Shown one piece after another: positions 61,513-64,000 of a stretch of DNA of 64,000 nt. The DNA lies in assembly GCA_965658445.1 (NCBI GenBank), contig CBFHSF010000001.1, positions 248,001 through 312,000 on the forward strand, in the 5' to 3' direction. This DNA comes from CBFHSF01 sp965658445 (GTDB taxonomy: Bacteria; Bacteroidota; Bacteroidia; Flavobacteriales; Schleiferiaceae). Every line of letters starts with the position of its first letter. Within the stretch, counting starts at the first letter, position 1. The notes under the pieces are model-generated. The model did not search any database and had not been told where the DNA came from. It saw only the letters and a program-made list of their open reading frames with translations. The position numbers and the translations under genes are program-made.

Positions 61513-64000
61513 ATGATTATCAATAAGCTCTTTAAATTACTCTGTCCTGCACTCATTTTTGCCAGCCCTTTAATGGCTCAACTAATGGCTCAACCCGTTT
61601 TTGACGATGCGGCCTCTGCAGCTTATGCAGACAGTGTTTTACTCACCCTGGACAACAATCAAAAGTTAGGCCAACTCTTTATGGTGGCGGCCTATTCCAA
61701 CCGAGGGTCAGAGCACGTCAAGCAAATAGAAAAACTCGTACAAGACGAGGCGTTGGGCGGATTGATTTTCTTTCAAGGAGGCCCTGTGAGACAGGCGCGA
61801 TTGACCAATCACTACCAAGAGATGGCAGACATTCCCTTGATGATTGGCATGGATGCCGAATGGGGATTGGCCATGAGATTGGACTCCACCTTTGCCTTTC
61901 CCTGGGCATTGACGGCTGGAGCCGTTCAAGATTCGGCCCTTTTGTACGAAATGGGCTTGCGCATGGCGGCACATTGTAAGCGCTTGGGAGTTCACGTTTC
62001 CTTTTCTCCCGTCGTGGACGTCAATACCAATCCAGACAATCCCATTATCAACGCTCGTGCCCTGGGTGAGAATGCGGAAGATGTAAGCCACAAGGCACGT
62101 TGGATCATGCAAGGACTTCAAGACGGTGGGGTTTTGGCGTGTGCCAAACACTTTCCCGGTCATGGAGATACCGATGGAGATTCTCATAAAACCCTTCCCA
62201 CAGTAAACCACTCGGCAGAAACGCTAAAAGCTCAAGACTTAAAGCCTTATGAATATTTGATTCCGAGGGGCTTGGGATCTGTCATGGTGGCACACCTTAA
62301 CGTTCCCTCTATAGACGAAGGAACGCCCACCTCATTGAGTCCAATAGCGGTCAATCAGTGGTTAAAGACAGACTATGGTTTTGAGGGATTGATCTTTACG
62401 GATGCCTTAAATATGAAAGGGGTTTCGGCCTACTACAAACCGGGTGAGGTAGATGCCAAAGCCTTAGTAGCGGGCAATGATATTTTGCTGTTTTCTGAAG
62501 ACGTAAGCACGGCCAAAAAAATGATTGAGGACGCCATTCGCGACAGCTTGATTACTTGGCCAGAAATTGAAAATCGCGTGCGCAAAATTCTTCGCGCCAA
62601 ATATTGGATGGGCCTCCAGAAGACTCCCGTAATTTCTACAGACGGTTTGGTCGCCGATTTGAACACGACAAAAGACGAGGTCCTCAACAAGAAACTTTAC
62701 GAAGCGGCTGCTACGGTAATTAGTAACAAAGACAAGACCTTGCCCATTGTAGAAACTCAAAGCAGAATTGCCGTGGTGACGATGGGAACAGCGGTTTCAG
62801 ATCAATTCTCTAAAACCTGTAAGGAATACATGCCCGTGGAGAGCTTCTCCTTTGAGCCGGGAATGGAAAATACCCTTCTTTCTGAGCTTTCTGACTACGA
62901 CCAAGTTATCGTGGCCTTTTACTCCAGCAACGCCAATCCTTGGAAGAACTACAAATACGCCAAATCTCAAAAGAGATTTTTAAAGAAACTGGCCCTTCAA
63001 AATAAATACGTGTTGGCTCATTTTGCCAATCCCTACGGCCTTAAGGATCAGCCCTTTGTTGAGGATGCTCAAGCCATTGTGATTGGCTATCAAAACCATC
63101 CCGATGCGGAGCGTGGAGTAGCGCAAATAGTTTTTGGTGCCTTATCCGCACGTGGAAGACTTCCGGTTTCGGTTTCTGATTTGTTGGACAATGGATACGG
63201 ATTAAAGACGGGGCAAATNNNNNNNNNNNNNNNNNNNNNNNNNNNNNNNNNNNNNNNNNNNNNNNNNNNNNNNNNNNNNNNNNNNNNNNNNNNNNNNNNN
63301 NNNNNNGCCGACGAAGCCACTCCAGGCGCACAGATTCTCATCGCCAAGGACGGTGTGGTGTTTTATCAAAAATCCTTTGGGTTCCATACTTATGACCACA
63401 ATATTCCGGTTACTAACTACGATTTGTACGACGTAGCTTCCATCACCAAAATCAGTGCTACCATGCCGCTGATCATGGAGATGTACGAAGAGGGTATTAT
63501 TGATTTGGACATGCCCTTAGCTACCTATTTACCAGAGGTTGGAGGAACAAATAAGGCCGACATTTCCATTCGCGAAATGATGGCACACCAAGCGGGATTG
63601 GAAGCGTGGATTCCCTTTTACCTCAATACCTTGGTAGACCAAAGTCCCGATCCTACGCTCTACAAAACTAAGCGCTCTGCAGAATATCCACTGCAGGTTG
63701 CGGATGAACTATACATCACTCGCGATTACACGGATACCATTTATCAAGCCATTTACGACAGCCCCTTGGGAAGGAAGAAATACAAGTACTCCGACTTAGG
63801 ATACTACCTTCTCAAAAAAGTCATCGAAAAGCATTACCGAAAGCCCATGTCGGTGTTGACGCGTGAAAAATTTTATGAGCCCATTGGAGCCTATTCTATG
63901 GGATATCATCCCTTGGAGCGATTTACGCCCAAGCAAATAGTTCCCACAGAGTACGACAAGTACTTTAGATACCAATTGGTACACGGGTATGTCCACGATC
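61513..64000 (+). CDS. GH3 beta-N-acetylhexosaminidase-serine hydrolase (beta-lactamase family) fusion, 3' end outside window
   Basis: Open frame from ATG 61513 to the window end (over 829 codons including an N gap). It has a signal peptide (about residues 1-23, PALIFASPLMAQ). The GH3 domain is NagZ-like: KHFPGHGDTDGDSHKTLP at 212-229 with the His/Asp acid-base loop, and nucleophile Asp297 in IFTDALNMKG. A GH3 C-terminal domain follows (about 415-565). After the gap a beta-lactamase/penicillin-binding-like serine hydrolase starts: PGAQILIAKDGVVFYQKSFG, catalytic S-x-x-K as SITK (Ser about 643), and a YSD variant of the YxN motif (KYSDLGYYLL). Likely an exported peptidoglycan-turnover enzyme; the fusion is known in Bacteroidota. 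Confidence 0.9.
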   Translation, partial: MIINKLFKLLCPALIFASPLMAQLMAQPVFDDAASAAYADSVLLTLDNNQKLGQLFMVAAYSNRGSEHVKQIEKLVQDEALGGLIFFQGGPVRQARLTNHYQEMADIPLMIGMDAEWGLAMRLDSTFAFPWALTAGAVQDSALLYEMGLRMAAHCKRLGVHVSFSPVVDVNTNPDNPIINARALGENAEDVSHKARWIMQGLQDGGVLACAKHFPGHGDTDGDSHKTLPTVNHSAETLKAQDLKPYEYLIPRGLGSVMVAHLNVPSIDEGTPTSLSPIAVNQWLKTDYGFEGLIFTDALNMKGVSAYYKPGEVDAKALVAGNDILLFSEDVSTAKKMIEDAIRDSLITWPEIENRVRKILRAKYWMGLQKTPVISTDGLVADLNTTKDEVLNKKLYEAAATVISNKDKTLPIVETQSRIAVVTMGTAVSDQFSKTCKEYMPVESFSFEPGMENTLLSELSDYDQVIVAFYSSNANPWKNYKYAKSQKRFLKKLALQNKYVLAHFANPYGLKDQPFVEDAQAIVIGYQNHPDAERGVAQIVFGALSARGRLPVSVSDLLDNGYGLKTGQXXXXXXXXXXXXXXXXXXXXXXXXXXXXXXADEATPGAQILIAKDGVVFYQKSFGFHTYDHNIPVTNYDLYDVASITKISATMPLIMEMYEEGIIDLDMPLATYLPEVGGTNKADISIREMMAHQAGLEAWIPFYLNTLVDQSPDPTLYKTKRSAEYPLQVADELYITRDYTDTIYQAIYDSPLGRKKYKYSDLGYYLLKKVIEKHYRKPMSVLTREKFYEPIGAYSMGYHPLERFTPKQIVPTEYDKYFRYQLVHGYVHD
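63219..63306. other. Assembly gap (88 N) between the GH3 and serine hydrolase domains
   Basis: Both sides are in the same frame. Unlike the gap in rfbC, family members have about 30-45 residues between GYGLKTGQ and TPGAQI, so real sequence seems to be missing here and 88 bases is a plausible size. Confidence 0.85.

Overview
The window is a chromosomal segment of a Bacteroidota bacterium, most likely a marine or aquatic member of the Flavobacteriales. Four signs support this. There is a protein with an apparent type IX secretion C-terminal sorting domain (39629-41221). There is a TonB receptor with a carboxypeptidase-regulatory N-domain (25445-27811). A DUF3467 gene abuts rpoC. Several intergenic regions carry the Bacteroidota -7 promoter element TAnnTTTG. 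Stops TAA, TAG and TGA are all in normal use, and TTG/GTG starts are fairly common. The sequence is a draft scaffold with three N gaps, and two of these appear to be scaffolding artefacts inside otherwise intact genes.

Layout. 1-12200 is the core information-processing cluster: tuf (3' end), tRNA-Trp, secE, nusG, rplK, rplA, rplJ, rplL, rpoB, rpoC and a DUF3467 gene. It has a candidate L1-type control leader before rplK and two UUCG-capped hairpins around rpoB. 12260-16404 holds a THUMP rRNA methyltransferase with a disordered S/R/D-rich N-terminus, then priA. 16411-18304 (minus) is an overlapping pair resembling alkylglycerol monooxygenase and lysoplasmalogenase, a possible ether-lipid-cleaving module. 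18584-28557 holds an Hsp20, a cystathionine beta-synthase-like enzyme with CBS domains, a LolC/E-type permease, a NamZ-like (DUF1343) muramidase, a flavin reductase overlapping a photolyase/cryptochrome gene, a TonB receptor and a MarR regulator. 28523-29647 is a decayed TPR sensor kinase with three in-frame stops and an internal deletion.

29749-32950 (minus) is a split transketolase with a von Willebrand A gene packed between its two halves. 33173-39604 holds ychF, then parE, a small membrane protein and parC. 39629-46485 holds a T9SS LVIVD-repeat protein, an ORF broken by one stop, marC, an unknown beta-propeller-like lipoprotein, a small membrane protein and icd. 46751-52225 holds rfbC (split by a spurious gap), a lytic transglycosylase, uvrA (containing a 77-bp assembly duplication plus 100 N) and a LOG-family gene. 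52288-56393 holds an inositol monophosphatase, mtaB and a peptide-binding lipoprotein. 56444-61380 (minus) is a five-gene run: small membrane protein, mutL, two rhomboid proteases and an endonuclease/exonuclease/phosphatase protein. 61513 to the window end is a GH3-serine hydrolase fusion.

Themes. Most of the window is housekeeping: transcription, translation, and DNA repair or replication (priA, parE/parC, uvrA, mutL, photolyase). A scattered peptidoglycan-turnover set (NamZ-like, MltD-like, NagZ-like fusion) and the ether-lipid pair are the main metabolic points. I see no CRISPR array, prophage, transposase or obvious defence island. The most unusual items are the ether-lipid gene pair, the VWA gene inside the split transketolase operon, and the decayed sensor kinase.
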